The notes below the pieces were generated by a model that was not told the origin of the DNA, did no database searches, and saw only the letters and a list, made by a program, of their open reading frames with translations. Made by a program: the position numbers and the translations under genes. A DNA stretch of 64,000 bases from Gammaproteobacteria bacterium (GTDB taxonomy: Bacteria > Pseudomonadota > Gammaproteobacteria > Burkholderiales > Burkholderiaceae_C): positions 62,001-126,000 of the forward strand of contig JAHJWB010000017.1 in the NCBI GenBank assembly GCA_018828125.1, written 5' to 3'. Below are positions 54,222 to 63,818 of this stretch, one piece after another (position 1 is the stretch's first letter; each line of letters begins with the position of its first letter).

Positions 54222-55561
54222 GCGTTCTCCGGCGCAGCGGGTCGACGGCCAATGGGGATGTACTCCAGCCCCGCCTGCAGGACCGTGGCGGGGTCAAACA
54301 GGTTGCGCCCGTCCACCACGATGGGTTGGCGCAAGGCGCTGGCGAGGAACGCGAAGTCAGGACTGCGGAACTCTTTCCATTCCGTGACGATGACCAAGGC
54401 ATCGGCCCCATGCAGCGCGGCGTGGGCGCTGTTGGCATAGTTCAGCCGTGCGTGCGGCGGCCACTGGGCCTGTGCTGCGGCCATGGCTTGCGGATCGTAT
54501 GCGGCCACGTTGGCGCCACGCTCCAGCAGACCCTGCACCAGCGTTGCGCTGGGCGCCTCGCGCAGGTCGTCGGTGCCGGGCTTGAAGGCCAGGCCCCACA
54601 CCGCAAATCGCAGACCGTCCAGCTTGGCGCCGAAGCGTGCCGTGATTTTGTCCAGCAGCACCTGTTTTTGCCGTTCGTTGACGGACTGCACGGCTCGCAG
54701 GATCTGCAGCGGCTGCCCGGCGGCCTCACCTGTGTGGATCATCGCTCGCACGTCCTTGGGAAAACACGAACCGCCGTAGCCGGTGCCCGCATACAGAAAA
54801 TGCGTGCCAATGCGCGGGTCGGAGCCTATTCCGATGCGCACGTTCTCGATGTCTGCCCCCAGCTTTTCGGCCAGCAGCGCCAGCTCGTTCATGAAGCTGA
54901 TGCGCGTGGCCAGCATGGCGTTCGCGGCGTACTTGGTGAACTCGGCGCTGCGAACGTCCATCTCGATGAGGCGCTCGCGGTTGCGCATGAAGGGGGCATA
55001 CAGCGAGCGCATCAACGCCGTGGCGCGCTCGTCGTCGCTGCCGACAATCACGCGGTCGGGCCGCATGAAGTCCTGCACGGCCGAACCTTCCTTGAGGAAC
55101 TCGGGGTTGGACACCACCGAAAAATCCGATGGCTGGCCGCGCGCCGCCAGCTTCTGAGCCAGCGTGTGGCGGACCTGTTCCGCCGTACCCACAGGTACCG
55201 TGCTCTTGTTCACGATGAGCCTGTAGCCTGCCATGTGCTCACCCACCGAACGCGCGGCCGCCAGCACGTGCTGCAGGTCGGCAGAGCCGTCTTCTTGCGG
55301 CGGGGTGCCCACCGCGATAAAGACCACGCTGCCGTGCGCTACGGCCTCGGCCACATCCGTGGTAAAGCGCAGGCGGCCCCCTTGGGCGTTGCGCCGCACC
55401 ACGTCGTCCAGCCCAGGCTCGTGGATGGGTATGCCGCCTTGCTGGAGTGTCTCGACGCGGGCGGCATCGCGGTCAAGACAAACCACGTGGTTGCCCATTT
55501 CAGCCAGGCAGGCGCCTGTGACCAGCCCCACATAGCCCGTGCCGATGACGGTGATTTTCAT
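54218..55561 (-). CDS. ugd: UDP-glucose 6-dehydrogenase
   Basis: A 447-residue UDP-glucose dehydrogenase producing UDP-glucuronate for surface glycans. The NAD motif is [19 protein letters not shown] (near residues 5-23), and the catalytic Cys lies in [11 protein letters not shown] (near 262). [17 protein letters not shown] and [16 protein letters not shown] are family motifs. It overlaps the DegT gene (four bases) and the methyltransferase gene, suggesting one transcript. It implies that the glycan contains a uronic acid. Confidence 0.95.
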   Translation of the reverse strand: MKITVIGTGYVGLVTGACLAEMGNHVVCLDRDAARVETLQQGGIPIHEPGLDDVVRRNAQGGRLRFTTDVAEAVAHGSVVFIAVGTPPQEDGSADLQHVLAAARSVGEHMAGYRLIVNKSTVPVGTAEQVRHTLAQKLAARGQPSDFSVVSNPEFLKEGSAVQDFMRPDRVIVGSDDERATALMRSLYAPFMRNRERLIEMDVRSAEFTKYAANAMLATRISFMNELALLAEKLGADIENVRIGIGSDPRIGTHFLYAGTGYGGSCFPKDVRAMIHTGEAAGQPLQILRAVQSVNERQKQVLLDKITARFGAKLDGLRFAVWGLAFKPGTDDLREAPSATLVQGLLERGANVAAYDPQAMAAAQAQWPPHARLNYANSAHAALHGADALVIVTEWKEFRSPDFAFLASALRQPIVVDGRNLFDPATVLQAGLEYIPIGRRPAAPENA

Positions 55562-56328
55562 GATGACGACGTACGCAATACAGGTTTCACGGCCCAGCTC
55601 AGTCGGTGGGTGCGGGCCAGGGGGACGACCGCAGGCAGCAACACCGCCACGGAGGACAGCAGCGCAGCGGGAAGGCGGCGCGCCAGTGGGGGGGCAAGCG
55701 TGAGCCGGCGCGAAGTGATGTGGGCCTGTGGGAACAGGCGCTGCACTTCGCGCAAAGGCATGCCTCGCACATCGGGGTTGCGCGGGTTATCGACGGTGAA
55801 GTCATACACCAGCACCCCTCCCCCAGGTGCCACCCACTGCCACATCTGCTGGGCGAGGGCGGTGCGAAACGCGACATCCAGCACGGAACTGAACAGCGTG
55901 AAGGCCAGCACGGCCTGCTGGCTTGCGGGTGTGATGGAGGCCTGCAGCGCATCGCCTGCGGTGATTCGCACGCTGGTGGGCAAGCGCTCGCGGGCCTGTG
56001 CGGCACGTTCGGGCTGCAGTTCCAGGCCGTGCAGCAGCGCCGGTTCAGCCCCCAACCGAATCAGGTCTTGCAGGTTGCTACCGCTGCCGCAGCCCACTTC
56101 GGTGATGTGCAGGCCCTCCAGGTTTTGCCAGCCATGGTCCAGCCATAGGCGGCGCTGCACGCGCAAGCGTTCCTGCTGGGCCTGCAGGGCCGACGCACTG
56201 GCATACAGGCTGTAGCGCTGTGCGTCGGCCACGGCGTCACGCCGTGCATACCGCGCTGCCACAGCCTGGGGTTCCGGAGGCGGCGCGGGTGACTGCGTGG
56301 GGGGCGGCGTGTGCGCAGAGGGCTTCAT
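55558..56328 (-). CDS. SAM-dependent methyltransferase of the glycan cluster
   Basis: A 256-residue class I methyltransferase. The SAM-binding motif is [20 protein letters not shown] (near residues 76-95), with a conserved acidic [11 protein letters not shown] and DALQA following. A proline-rich N-terminal 25 residues precede the fold. After the core, a hydrophobic C-terminal region ([16 protein letters not shown]) suggests membrane association. It overlaps ugd and the GT2 gene by four bases each (ATGA at 56325-56328). It would methylate a sugar or lipid carrier; target unknown. Confidence 0.85.
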   Translation of the reverse strand: MKPSAHTPPPTQSPAPPPEPQAVAARYARRDAVADAQRYSLYASASALQAQQERLRVQRRLWLDHGWQNLEGLHITEVGCGSGSNLQDLIRLGAEPALLHGLELQPERAAQARERLPTSVRITAGDALQASITPASQQAVLAFTLFSSVLDVAFRTALAQQMWQWVAPGGGVLVYDFTVDNPRNPDVRGMPLREVQRLFPQAHITSRRLTLAPPLARRLPAALLSSVAVLLPAVVPLARTHRLSWAVKPVLRTSSS

Positions 56329-57356
56329 CGTGTGATGCGCGCAAATTGCGCTGAAGGTATGCGGCCGCGCAGCACATCCCAAAGGCCGCGCCAGGTACCC
56401 AAGCCGTAAGCCACGTGATAGGCCGCGATCACCATGGGCAGCCAGGGCAGGGCGGCCCCGTGTCCGCTGACTACCGCTGCGTGCACACTGGCGGCGGCTA
56501 CATAGGCGCCGTAGGTCGCGAAAAGCGCGGCCAGCGGCAGCACACTCCACGGGGCCAGCAAAACGCCGCCCAGCAACGCTGCCACGAATGTTGCAGGCAC
56601 CAACTGGCGCACTGAGCCCGGCTGACTGTGTTTGCGCATCACGAACGGCCGCCAGTACCCATACTGGCGCTGCTGTGCGAACAGGTGTCGCAGCGAACTG
56701 CGCGGGCGGTAGTGCGAACGGATCTGGCAGCTTTGCCAGATGCGGGCTCCGCCCAGGCGCAGGCGCAGGTTGTGCTCGTCATCCTGGTTGCGCACCAGCG
56801 CTTCGTCGAAGCCGCCAAAGCGCTCCAGCGTGGCACGCGGCCAACAGCCCAGATAGACGGTGTCCACGACACCTTCGTACGCGGTATCGCGTGAGCGGGC
56901 TCCGCCCACCACCCAGCGGCTCTGGAACGCAGCGGCAATCGCCTGGCCGATGGTGCCCACACCGTCTGCCACCCAGGGGCCGCCCACGTTGTCGGCACCT
57001 GTGCGGGCAAGCGTCGCCAAGCACTGGGCGAGGTAGTCGGGTGCAAAGCGGGTGTGCACGTCCAAACGGGCAATCACGCTGCCACGCGCCTCGCGCAGGC
57101 ATGCGTTCAGGCCGGTGGAGACGATGCGTCCGGGGTTGTCCACCCAGCGCAATCGCGGGTCGGCAGCGCAGCGCTGCTGCAGCTGCTCGCGCGTTCCGTC
57201 GTCGCTGCGGCCATCGGCTACCAGTATCTCCATGCGCCAGCCTGCGGGCAGCTGCTGCTGCAGCGCGCTGTCGCAAAAAGCGTCGATGTGCGATGCCTCG
57301 TTGCGGCAGGGCACGATGACGCTCAGGCACTGGGGCTCAGGTGGGTGCAGGAACAT
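56325..57356 (-). CDS. Family 2 glycosyltransferase, ExoA-like
   Basis: A 343-residue GT-A glycosyltransferase with the N-terminal LSVIVPCRNEASHI, the nucleotide-binding VADGRSDDGT and a D-x-H motif in IARLDVHTR near residue 97 instead of D-x-D. This D-x-H pattern and the NVGGPW segment are typical of ExoA from succinoglycan synthesis. Two C-terminal membrane helices lie at about 268-305. It adds a sugar to a lipid-linked intermediate. The donor sugar is unknown. A repeat copy separates it from the GT4 gene. Confidence 0.88.
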   Translation of the reverse strand: MFLHPPEPQCLSVIVPCRNEASHIDAFCDSALQQQLPAGWRMEILVADGRSDDGTREQLQQRCAADPRLRWVDNPGRIVSTGLNACLREARGSVIARLDVHTRFAPDYLAQCLATLARTGADNVGGPWVADGVGTIGQAIAAAFQSRWVVGGARSRDTAYEGVVDTVYLGCWPRATLERFGGFDEALVRNQDDEHNLRLRLGGARIWQSCQIRSHYRPRSSLRHLFAQQRQYGYWRPFVMRKHSQPGSVRQLVPATFVAALLGGVLLAPWSVLPLAALFATYGAYVAAASVHAAVVSGHGAALPWLPMVIAAYHVAYGLGTWRGLWDVLRGRIPSAQFARITR

Positions 57357-57362
57357 GGATGG

Positions 57363-57427
57363 TTGCTATATTTTATGTAGCTGCTTGCGATTGATAGGCA
57401 AGCGCCAGGGCCTGATTTTGCTTCAAT
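57363..57427 (+). repeat. Dispersed palindromic intergenic repeat, copy 7 (imperfect arms)
   Basis: ATGTAGCTGCTTGCGATTGA, then TAGGCAAGCGCCAGGGCCTG and ATTTTGCTTCAATTC. The arms have drifted but keep the pairing GCTTG/CAAGC and the conserved flanks TAGCTGC and GGGCCTGATTTTG. It lies between two minus-strand glycosyltransferase genes, opposite to their direction. Confidence 0.75.
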
Positions 57428-58505
57428 TCTTCTGGGGTCCAAGGGCCCGTGCCCCATACAGTTCACGGTACAGCGTGTCCATGCGGTCCATTTGCTGCTG
57501 GCGATCGCCCTGTTGCTGTATCAGTGTGGCATTGCGTTGCCCCGTGGCTTCTGCAGTGCTGCCGTCCTGGGCCAGGACGGCGAGCGCCTGGGCCAGTGCG
57601 TCGCTGCTGCGCTCGGGCACCAGCCAGTGGGGTTCCAGCCACTGGGCATTGGCTTGCAGCTGTGTTGCCACGACCGCCAGTCCGCACGCCATGCTCTCAA
57701 GCACTGACACCGATGTGGCGTCCTGCGTGGGCACTGACACGGATACCTTGCAGCGGGCCAGCACGCGCGCCATGCCCGCATCGTCCTGGCGACCGTGAAA
57801 GCTGACTCGGTCTTGCAGGCCGCGCGCTGCCACCTGGGCGCGCAATACATCTTCCATCGATCCGCCGCCCAGCAGGTGCAGGTGCACGGGTAGATCCGGC
57901 CGGTGGGCGTGCAACTGGGCCACGGCGTCAATGATGGTGGGAACGTTGTAGTTGGGCTCCCACGATCGAAGGCTCACGATCTCGAAGCCAGGTTTGTCAC
58001 GCCAGGGCACGGGTGCAAAGCGGGCCAACTCCACACCCCAATGAATGCAGTGCACGGGCGCTGCAGGGCGAAAGCCTTGTGCGGCATCCACCAGGCTCTG
58101 CGAGTCTCCAGTAATCAGGTCGGCGCGGCGCAACGTCCAGCCGGTGAGCCAGCGCATCCAGGGGTTCGTGTGGGGTGTCACCAGCAGGTCACTGCCCCAG
58201 GCTGTCATCACCAGTGGATGCCGCCCCGCGCGGGCACCCAGGTACCCGTAGGAGGTCGTGTAGTGCGCGTGCACGATGTCCGGGGCCAATGCGGCAATGG
58301 CGCGGCGCGCTGCTCCCGCACGCAGCAGCCATTGCACCGAGCGGCGCACCGGGCGCAGCACATGCTGGTCTACGCCCTTGATGGGCGTGGGCCGAGCTGT
58401 GACCAGTGACACGCGCCAGCCCCGGTTCTGCATCTCACGCGCCCAGCGCTGGATGTGGGGGCTGGTGGCATCGCCCAGCAGGCACAGGTGCGGGCGCTCG
58501 GTCAC
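57423..58505 (-). CDS. Family 4 glycosyltransferase
   Basis: A 360-residue GT-B glycosyltransferase of family 4. The N-terminal Rossmann half contains CLLGDATSPHIQRWAREM and the acceptor-side IVHAHYTTSYGYLGAR; the C-terminal half has the E-x7-E donor-binding motif in SVSVLESMACGLAVVATQ, after HLHLLGGGSMEDVL. It would add a retained-configuration sugar to the lipid-linked glycan. It overlaps the acyltransferase gene by four bases at 58502-58505 and ends inside the repeat copy at 57363-57427. Confidence 0.88.
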   Translation of the reverse strand: MTERPHLCLLGDATSPHIQRWAREMQNRGWRVSLVTARPTPIKGVDQHVLRPVRRSVQWLLRAGAARRAIAALAPDIVHAHYTTSYGYLGARAGRHPLVMTAWGSDLLVTPHTNPWMRWLTGWTLRRADLITGDSQSLVDAAQGFRPAAPVHCIHWGVELARFAPVPWRDKPGFEIVSLRSWEPNYNVPTIIDAVAQLHAHRPDLPVHLHLLGGGSMEDVLRAQVAARGLQDRVSFHGRQDDAGMARVLARCKVSVSVPTQDATSVSVLESMACGLAVVATQLQANAQWLEPHWLVPERSSDALAQALAVLAQDGSTAEATGQRNATLIQQQGDRQQQMDRMDTLYRELYGARALGPQKN

Positions 58506-59125
58506 GGGTGTCCAGCGCGTGGTGTGTTGGTGGGGGCGGGCAGCTCTCCTGCCCAGGCCTCATAGTGCGCCTGCATGTCTGGGTGCAGCTTCAAAAGCGC
58601 GGCGTCGCGCACGCGTACGTCGCCGACCACGCGTGCGGGTTGTCCGGCCACGATGGCGAAGTCCGGCACATCGCCACGCACCTGCGCGTACGCGCACACC
58701 ACCGCGCCTTTGCCGATGCGGCTGCCCGCCTCGACCAAGCTGTGGGGGCCGATGAAGGCATATGCGCCGATGTGCACCGGCGCCTGCAGATACCCCGGGC
58801 GGTGCACTGCAGGTGCGCTGTGGGTGGCGTAGCTTCGGCCCATCAAGCGTACGGCGCGGTGCGAGCTGTGAGTGACCACACTCACGAAATTCGTGATCTG
58901 CACCCCTTCATCGATGCGCAGCCCGCCGGCAGCGTCCAGAAAATTGAACTGCCCAATGAATACATGGTCTGCCAGTTCGAGTCCGTCTGCGCCCTCGATG
59001 CAGGTACTGGCTGCAATTCGCGCATGCGGCAAAAAGTGCCCCAAATGGTTGCGCTCGCCGAACACAGTCCGGTAGAGCAGCAGTTGCCATAGGCGGCGTC
59101 GCCAGCGGTTAAGCAGCGCTCTCAT
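58502..59125 (-). CDS. Left-handed beta-helix acyltransferase of the glycan cluster
   Basis: A 207-residue hexapeptide-repeat O- or N-acyltransferase. Successive hexapeptide turns are visible (IAASTC, ADHVFIG, IDEGVQI, IGAYAFIG, IGKGAVVC) and the His of NFVSVVTHSSHRAV is a candidate active-site base. Such enzymes use acetyl- or acyl-CoA to modify sugars. With a 4-keto dehydratase and a DegT aminotransferase in the same cluster, N-acetylation of a 4-amino sugar is one option; O-acetylation is another. ATG 59125 overlaps the flippase end by 17 bases. Confidence 0.83.
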   Translation of the reverse strand: MRALLNRWRRRLWQLLLYRTVFGERNHLGHFLPHARIAASTCIEGADGLELADHVFIGQFNFLDAAGGLRIDEGVQITNFVSVVTHSSHRAVRLMGRSYATHSAPAVHRPGYLQAPVHIGAYAFIGPHSLVEAGSRIGKGAVVCAYAQVRGDVPDFAIVAGQPARVVGDVRVRDAALLKLHPDMQAHYEAWAGELPAPTNTPRAGHP

Positions 59126-60341
59126 GAGGGATGTCCTTCCAGTTCGCCAATGCCCAGAAATAGTAGGCAAAGTAAGCCAGCATGCTGGCCGATACGCCCC
59201 AACCAGCGCCTGCCAGTCCTCCCAGGTAGAGCCCGGAGATCAGTCCCGCAAAGAACACGAACTGCCCGATCAATGCCAACCTCAGGGCCCATGCTTGGGC
59301 GCCCCATGCCATTGTGACAACGGCAAGGGGAGAGGCAATAAAGTGCAGCGCGATGTACAAGGCCGTTGCACGGGCCAGCACGCCCGCTTCGGCCCATCGC
59401 TCACCAAACGCCAGCGCAAAGAGACCAGGGCCCCATGCCAAAAGCACAATGGCCAGGGGGGCGGCCAGGCTGGCCAGCACCAAGATGGTCCTGCGCACCA
59501 GCGCGCGTGCGTCGCTCGCGTGCTGCGCTCTCAACAAGTTGGGATACAGGGTTTGCGACAGCGCTCCACCAATCAAGGTCGCGGGAGCCTTCAGGTAGCG
59601 CAGCGCCAACGCCCAGAACCCAGCCGCTGCGTCGCCTGTCCACGAGGCAATCAGGACCAGGGCCAGCGTGTCTTGCAAGGCTCCCATGAATGCGTGTGGA
59701 GTGTTGAGCCAAGGGAAGTCGCGATGTTGTTGCGCCATGGCCTTGAGGGCTGTTTTGGGCTGATGCCACATCGCCCCCCAGCCGCCGGCGGGGGCGGGGC
59801 GGGCCAGAATCCATCCCGCTCCCAAAGTTGCCGCCAGGGTGCCCATCAGCAGACCGATGGGGCCGCTTGTGAGCGCGCCCAGCAGCAGCTGCGCAATGGC
59901 GCCACCACCCTGCTGCACCATGCGGGCGGCAGACAACAATCCGAAACGCCGGGACCGCGTGGCCCACATCGTGAGCCATTGCACCGCGCCGCCTGCCAGC
60001 ACAGCGCAGGGCAGCGTCCAGGCCAGCGGCATCTCGTACCCCCAGTAAAGCACGGTGCCAACGACAGCAGATGCAGCGGTCACTGCCAACAACAGGCGTG
60101 CGCACAGGGCCATCAGCTGGGCGGCGCGGGGCTCGGTCGTTTCCAGCGGTAGCGCGAACTCGTAGCGGGCGCACCCAACCACGCCGATGTTGGTAGCGAT
60201 GGCCCAAAGCAATGCGAATTGTCCAAATGCCTCTGGCGCATACGTGCGCGTGAGCGCAGGGCCCAAAACCAGGGGTATGGCATGGGCCGCCGCACTGCCC
60301 GTCAGAAGGGTCAGCGTGGACCGCAGCATGCCTGAGGTCAT
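59109..60341 (-). CDS. Polysaccharide/oligosaccharide flippase, Wzx-like
   Basis: A 410-residue MATE/MOP-superfamily membrane protein with about 12 hydrophobic spans throughout. The N-terminal RSTLTLLTGSAAAHAIPLVL and TYAPEAFGQFALL stretch is typical of Wzx-type flippases, which move lipid-linked oligosaccharides across the inner membrane. No polymerase (Wzy) or chain-length regulator is adjacent. It overlaps the WbpM-type gene by four bases and the acyltransferase gene by 17. Confidence 0.85.
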   Translation of the reverse strand: MTSGMLRSTLTLLTGSAAAHAIPLVLGPALTRTYAPEAFGQFALLWAIATNIGVVGCARYEFALPLETTEPRAAQLMALCARLLLAVTAASAVVGTVLYWGYEMPLAWTLPCAVLAGGAVQWLTMWATRSRRFGLLSAARMVQQGGGAIAQLLLGALTSGPIGLLMGTLAATLGAGWILARPAPAGGWGAMWHQPKTALKAMAQQHRDFPWLNTPHAFMGALQDTLALVLIASWTGDAAAGFWALALRYLKAPATLIGGALSQTLYPNLLRAQHASDARALVRRTILVLASLAAPLAIVLLAWGPGLFALAFGERWAEAGVLARATALYIALHFIASPLAVVTMAWGAQAWALRLALIGQFVFFAGLISGLYLGGLAGAGWGVSASMLAYFAYYFWALANWKDIPHESAA

Positions 60342-62245
60342 GTCGGAGAAGGGGGCTCGGGGTGGTAGCCCGGCACCAGTTGATGCAGCAGCGCGGTGAT
60401 GGCGGCACGATTGCCGTCGCTTGCAGCGTCTTGCAGGGCGGTCAGTTGGTGCTGCAGTTCATGCCACGAACGGTACTCTTCGCGCGCCCGCAGGATGCGA
60501 GGGTGATGTGTCGGCAGCGGGTTGTCGCCGATCAGGAGCTCCTCAAAAAGCTTCTCTCCCGGGCGCAGTCCCGTAAACACGATCTCGATATCTCCTTCTG
60601 GATGGTCTTCATCGCGCACTGTCAGTCCAGACAGGCCAACCATGCGTCGGGCCAGGTCCAGGATGCGTAGCGGCTCCCCCATGTCCAGCAAAAACACGTC
60701 GCCGCCCTCGGCCATGACACCCGCTTGCAAAACAAGCTGAGCTGCTTCCGCAATGGTCATGAAGTAGCGGGTGACTTCCGGGTGGGTGACGGTGACGGGG
60801 CCGCCAGTGGCAATCTGGTTGCGAAACAGCGGAATCACGCTGCCGCTGGACCCCAGCACGTTGCCAAAGCGCACCATGGACAGGCGCGTCGGGCACTCCG
60901 GGAGACTGCAAAGAGTATTTGCGCCGAACGGTGAAGGCGTGGATGCCGCGATGGCCTGCAGCACCATTTCGGCCACCCGCTTGCTCGCCCCCATGATGTT
61001 GGTGGGGCGTACTGCCTTGTCGGTCGAGATCAGCACGAAATGCTTGGCGCCATGCTCGATGGCAACCCGCACCATGTTGAGCGTGCCAAACACGTTGTTC
61101 AGAATGCCCTCACCCGCGTTGGCTTCCACCATCGGCACATGCTTGTAGGCGGCTGCGTGGTAGATGGAGGCGGGGCGATACAACTGACAGATATCTTCCA
61201 TGCGCTTGGCATGCGTCACGCTTGCAAGCAAGGGAATCAGTTCGCATCGGTGTTCGCCCTGCTGCGCCATTGCCTGCAACTCATGGTGGATGGTGTAGAG
61301 CGCGTACTCGCTGTGGTCAATCAGTAGCAGTTGCGAGGGCCTCTCGCGCACGATCTGTCGGCACAGCTCGCTGCCGATACTCCCGCCCGCTCCCGTCACC
61401 ATCACGACGGTGCCAGACAAGTTTTTGCCCAGAAGCCCCGGGTTCGGCGCGACAGGTTCGCGCCCCAGCAGATCTTCGATCTCCAGGTCCTGAAAATCAG
61501 TGACCGTCACGCGGCCGCTGGCAAGGTCTGACAACCCCGGAAGCGTGCGGATGCGAACGGACAGTGCGCGCAGATTCTCGATGATCTGCCGCCTGCGCTG
61601 GCGTGTGGTGCTGGGCAGAGCCAGCAGGACGTCTGTGATGGCGAGGCGGCGAACCACGTCGGGGAGTGCTTGTGTTGCAAACACCCTCACGCCGTTGATG
61701 CTGCGGCCGATTTTGGAGGCGTCATCGTCAACAAAGCCTTTGAGCTCGTATTGGCGCATACTGCCCAAGCCGGCCGCAGTCTGCGCTCCCGCGCTGCCAG
61801 CGCCGTAAATCAGCAGCCGATAGGGCGCGTTGCGGCTGCGTCCGGCCAGGGCCAGCCAGCCCAGTGCACGGCTGGCACCGACCAGCAACATGAACAGCAA
61901 GGGCTGCAATACGCTGACGCTGCGTGGTACCCCCTCCCACTGGGCAGCGAAAAGGCACACGACCAGCAGCGCCCCGTAAATAGCAACCGCTTTTCCGGTG
62001 GTGATAAGCGCCGTCAACCCGGTGTATCGAAAAATAGCGCGATACAGCCCGAGCTTGGCAAAGATGGGAAAGGCCAGGGCAGGGGCCAGTGCATAGGCTA
62101 GCCACTGCATGCCCTCGGGCCAGTGGGGGGCTTCCAGCCGCAACGTAAAGGCAAGCCACATCGCAATGAAGCCCATGCACACATCCATCAGCACGACGAT
62201 AAGACGCTTGGCCGCGCGTGACCAACCCAGTATGCGGCTCAGCAT
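60338..62245 (-). CDS. WbpM/CapD-type UDP-sugar 4,6-dehydratase, membrane-bound
   Basis: A 635-residue PglF/WbpM-type enzyme. Four membrane helices are at about residues 10-135, then a CoA-binding-like Rossmann region (LIYGAGSAGAQTA, near 150) and the SDR catalytic domain from about 285. The cofactor motif is VTGAGGSIGSELCRQI and the active-site motif STDKAVRPTNIMGASK has Met in place of the usual Tyr (M-x3-K), as known for this family. It dehydrates UDP-GlcNAc at C4-C6 to a 4-keto sugar, the first step to bacillosamine, QuiNAc or FucNAc. It is the first gene of the cluster in transcription order; ATG 62245. Confidence 0.92.
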   Translation of the reverse strand: MLSRILGWSRAAKRLIVVLMDVCMGFIAMWLAFTLRLEAPHWPEGMQWLAYALAPALAFPIFAKLGLYRAIFRYTGLTALITTGKAVAIYGALLVVCLFAAQWEGVPRSVSVLQPLLFMLLVGASRALGWLALAGRSRNAPYRLLIYGAGSAGAQTAAGLGSMRQYELKGFVDDDASKIGRSINGVRVFATQALPDVVRRLAITDVLLALPSTTRQRRRQIIENLRALSVRIRTLPGLSDLASGRVTVTDFQDLEIEDLLGREPVAPNPGLLGKNLSGTVVMVTGAGGSIGSELCRQIVRERPSQLLLIDHSEYALYTIHHELQAMAQQGEHRCELIPLLASVTHAKRMEDICQLYRPASIYHAAAYKHVPMVEANAGEGILNNVFGTLNMVRVAIEHGAKHFVLISTDKAVRPTNIMGASKRVAEMVLQAIAASTPSPFGANTLCSLPECPTRLSMVRFGNVLGSSGSVIPLFRNQIATGGPVTVTHPEVTRYFMTIAEAAQLVLQAGVMAEGGDVFLLDMGEPLRILDLARRMVGLSGLTVRDEDHPEGDIEIVFTGLRPGEKLFEELLIGDNPLPTHHPRILRAREEYRSWHELQHQLTALQDAASDGNRAAITALLHQLVPGYHPEPPSPT

Positions 62246-62291
62246 GGGCGCGCAGGAAAACCAGGAAAGAAGGGGGTTGCGACGAAAGCTG

Positions 62292-62933
62292 TCATGTGGA
62301 GGGCGCAATCCCCGTGCGCTCCAGCACATCCCCCACCAGCTCCAGCCGCACCAGCGGGTTGTCCAGTTCCATCAAGCGTTGCTTGAGCTCAAGGGGGACC
62401 GGCAGCAGTTCGCACCAGCGGTTCGCCACCCATCCGCAGTCGCTGAGCTGCGCTGCGGTAGGTTCAGCCGCAATGTGAGCGTCGGGGTCGCGCTGGCGCA
62501 GGGTGTGCAGCACCTGGGCGAGGGCTGTGGCGGCTTTTTGAAGGTCATCGGGAATGGGGATGGTCAGATCCGCGTCCAGATGGTCTACATCCGCAATCCA
62601 CAGGCCGTGTGGCAGGTGACTGCGGCGCGTGATGCGAAAGCGCTGGCTGCCACGGCACAGCAGCGTGATCAGGCCGGGCTGCGGCGTGTCCATCTGGTCG
62701 ATGACGGCCAGGGTGCCGATGTCGTTGAACTGCTCTTCGGGCGCGCCCGCTTGGCGCACTTCGCGGCCCTGGGTCAAGGCGACGACACCGAACGGAGCGC
62801 CTGCTGCGTGGCATTTGCGCACCATGTCGAGGTAGCGCACCTCAAACACGCGCAACGCCAGCAGGCCGCCGGGAAACAGCACCGAGCCGAGGGGGAAAAG
62901 TGGCAGGGATGACAGGGGGAGGGGGTGTGTCAT
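62292..62933 (-). CDS. LON peptidase substrate-binding domain protein
   Basis: A 213-residue stand-alone LON N-terminal (LON_SB, PUA-like) domain. LPLFPLGSVLFPGGLLALRVFE starts it and GVVALTQGREVR and GTLAVIDQ follow. It lacks the AAA+ and protease parts of Lon. Such proteins are conserved in many bacteria; the function is unknown, possibly substrate or peptide binding. ATG 62933 was selected over an upstream-extended frame. It lies immediately upstream of the glycan cluster but is probably unrelated to it in function. Confidence 0.87.
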   Translation of the reverse strand: MTHPLPLSSLPLFPLGSVLFPGGLLALRVFEVRYLDMVRKCHAAGAPFGVVALTQGREVRQAGAPEEQFNDIGTLAVIDQMDTPQPGLITLLCRGSQRFRITRRSHLPHGLWIADVDHLDADLTIPIPDDLQKAATALAQVLHTLRQRDPDAHIAAEPTAAQLSDCGWVANRWCELLPVPLELKQRLMELDNPLVRLELVGDVLERTGIAPST

Positions 62934-63013
62934 GAAGAGGGCGATGCCATGGCCCGCTATCATCCCATGACGTCGCCTGCTTTCGCAGCGCCCCTCCTGC
63001 TTTTGTCTCATCC

Positions 63014-63562
63014 ATGCTCTACCAAATCGCCTCATTTCTGCTTGACGTTGTTGGTGGCCTGCTCACGGGGGCATGTCTTTTGCGCCTTTACATGCAGTGG
63101 CAGCGCATCTCGTTTTCGAACCCGATTGGGGGTCTGGTTTTTGCGTTGACCGACTGGCTGATTCTGCCCCTGCGCCGGCTGATCCCGCCGGTAGGGCGCT
63201 GGGATGTTTCGAGCCTGGTGGCTGCCGCCTTGCTCCAACTGGTGCAATATGCTTTGCTTACCCTGCTGCTGGGTGCGGCTTCGGCGTGGGCCTGGTTGCC
63301 GTGGCTGGCGTTGTTCGGCCTGGCGCGGGTCGCGGTATCGGGGCTGATTGGCTTGTTGATCGTGTATGCCGTGATGTCCTGGGTACAGGCGCGGTCACCG
63401 CTCGCCGATGTGATTGCCTGGCTGTGCGAGCCCATCCTGCGGCCGTTTCGCCGCCTCATTCCGCTGGTTGGGGGCTTCGATTTGTCACCGCTGGTGATAC
63501 TGGTGTTGCTGCAGGTGGCGATGATTGTGCTGGGCCATTTGCAGGCCAGCGTGATGCGGTAA
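63014..63562 (+). CDS. YggT family integral membrane protein
   Basis: A 182-residue protein with two copies of the YggT repeat. Each has a hydrophobic pair of helices and the family segment: FALTDWLILPLRRLIPPVGRWDVSSL (residues about 43-68) and WLCEPILRPFRRLIPLVGGF followed by DLSPL (about 136-160). The conserved P-x-R-R-L-I-P box occurs in both. YggT proteins are linked to osmotic or pH stress and, in some bacteria, to cell division. It is divergent from the LON-domain gene with 80 bases between starts. Confidence 0.87.
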   Translation: MLYQIASFLLDVVGGLLTGACLLRLYMQWQRISFSNPIGGLVFALTDWLILPLRRLIPPVGRWDVSSLVAAALLQLVQYALLTLLLGAASAWAWLPWLALFGLARVAVSGLIGLLIVYAVMSWVQARSPLADVIAWLCEPILRPFRRLIPLVGGFDLSPLVILVLLQVAMIVLGHLQASVMR

Positions 63563-63690
63563 ATAGAAACTTCCCGTGAGTCGCCTTTGGCTATGGGTCA
63601 GTCCTTGCTTGCCGTCCCTGGCCTGGACTGCGCATGTTCGCTACGCCGCGCGCGGAGCGGGACGAAGTCGATTTTCTCTGAAAATCTAAG

Positions 63691-63742
63691 TCAAATTGGC
63701 CTTTGGCGCTTGTGTGGTAAGCGCGAGTAGCTATTAAAATCG
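63691..63742 (-). repeat. Dispersed palindromic intergenic repeat, copy 8
   Basis: Reverse orientation: AAATTGGCCTTTGGCGCTT, GTGTGGT and AAGCGCGAGTAGCTATTAAA. Most of the arms and both flanks are conserved. It lies between the convergent yggT-like gene and accD. Confidence 0.85.
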
Positions 63743-63818
63743 TAGTGTTTTGAGGCCGCCGCTGCCGGGTGTGGCACTTGTACCGGGGCCGCATGTACGA
63801 AGCGGCCCGGCCCGGCAC

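Noticed and set aside
63786-63808. GGGCCGC...GCGGCCC hairpin after accD considered as a terminator
   Set aside because: The stem is perfect, but neither strand has a T-run after it, so intrinsic termination is not supported.
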